This document shows positions 27,931 to 28,168 of a stretch of 28,168 bases of DNA, one piece after another. A program made the translations under genes and the position numbers. Positions within the stretch are counted from its first letter, which is position 1. Every line of letters begins with the position of its first letter. Origin of the DNA: a virus. The stretch is taken from positions 1 through 28,168 of IMG/VR virus record IMGVR_UViG_3300042452_000842. The stretch is one strand, 5' to 3'. Below the pieces are notes generated by a model, which was given only the letters and a program-made list of their open reading frames with translations, was not told the DNA's origin and ran no database searches.

Positions 27931-28168
27931 TCACGCTCCGTTCGGCTTTGACTTGCAGCGGCAGGCCGCCGGGCAAGGGCACGGCTGCACGATCCGCCCA
28001 TCGGGCCGCCACTTGCCATCTACGCACGTCCCGCCGCAGGCGCAGGCCGGTGACGGCGGGCTCGGCGGCGGCTCAGGAGACTCAGGAGCGAAGGCCGCGT
28101 AGGCCACGGCCACGGCGGCCGCCGCCCGCGGCTGCTCGACGTTGACGGCCGCCGGGTCGGCCGACAGC
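27931..28168 (-). CDS. Cys/Pro-rich small protein (3' part; start lies across the window edge)
   Basis: The frame is open to the right edge with no start needed inside the window; 79 codons are present after one leftover base. It reads LSADPAAVNVEQ..., an Ala/Val helix, a Pro-rich linker (PESPEPPPSPPSP), then a Cys cluster (CACGGTC...PCPCPAACRC) likely to bind zinc or form disulfides. The leftover base completes the GT at position 1 to make GTG, so the frame continues into the ATG at 20. The full product would be 85 residues. Confidence 0.7.
   Translation of the reverse strand, partial: LSADPAAVNVEQPRAAAAVAVAYAAFAPESPEPPPSPPSPACACGGTCVDGKWRPDGRIVQPCPCPAACRCKSKPNGA

Noticed and set aside
1-28168. 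A diversity-generating retroelement or retron linked to the fibre gene
   Set aside because: No reverse transcriptase motif (such as YxDD) was seen in any frame, and no template/variable repeat pair was noticed.

Overview
The window reads as a temperate double-stranded DNA mobile element (phage or phage satellite) of a very GC-rich bacterium. A planctomycete host is my best guess, inferred from the GC-rich, Ala/Pro-rich coding style, the phage-borne CsrA, the divergent tyrosine recombinase and a Cys/Pro-rich small protein. No database search was possible, so the host is an inference.

Layout. (1) Minus-strand late module, read from 8413 down to 1: GpA-type large terminase, a small signal-peptide protein, a small membrane protein, a gpW-position protein, a lambda-type portal, a fused prohead protease/major capsid protein with an internal start, a DUF2190-like decoration protein, an adaptor-like protein and a collagen-like fibre. 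The same operon appears to continue from the right edge (28168 down to 26866) with a Cys-rich protein, an unknown protein and a beta-rich virion-like protein. Joining the two window ends restores one open reading frame of 85 codons, so the window is probably a complete circular genome of about 28.2 kb cut inside that gene. (2) Integration and control module (8481-11381): a tyrosine recombinase, an attP containing the 3' part of a tRNA-Arg(ACG) gene, an XRE-type regulator, a C5 cytosine methyltransferase, and a divergent promoter region built on a 29-bp palindromic operator. (3) Rightward early operon (11496-17511) of tightly overlapping genes: HTH protein, CsrA, Sak4-like ATPase, SSB-like protein with a DDVPF tip, winged-helix proteins, HNH endonuclease, DUF1376-like replication protein, RuvC-like resolvase and several unknowns. 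(4) A 650-bp noncoding, repeat-rich stretch (17512-18163), a candidate replication or partition locus. (5) A rightward accessory array (18164-26869) of small Ala-rich genes, ArdC antirestriction protein, two excisionase-like HTH proteins and a stand-alone Prim-Pol domain. At least six promoters here carry the same CCGATYGG box between -35 and -10.

How it fits together. The integrase and attP would let the element insert into a tRNA-Arg gene and rebuild its 3' end. The palindromic operator probably sets the choice between methyltransferase expression and the early operon. The early operon supplies recombination and replication functions, and the CCGATYGG promoters form a second regulon likely run by the excisionase-like proteins. 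Head genes are complete from terminase to decoration protein, but no tape measure, tail tube, baseplate, tail terminator or recognised endolysin is present. If the circle is complete, the element makes its own capsid and must borrow tails, like capsid-forming phage satellites (cf-PICI). That is the most interesting possibility here; a phage with unrecognised short-tail proteins is the main alternative.
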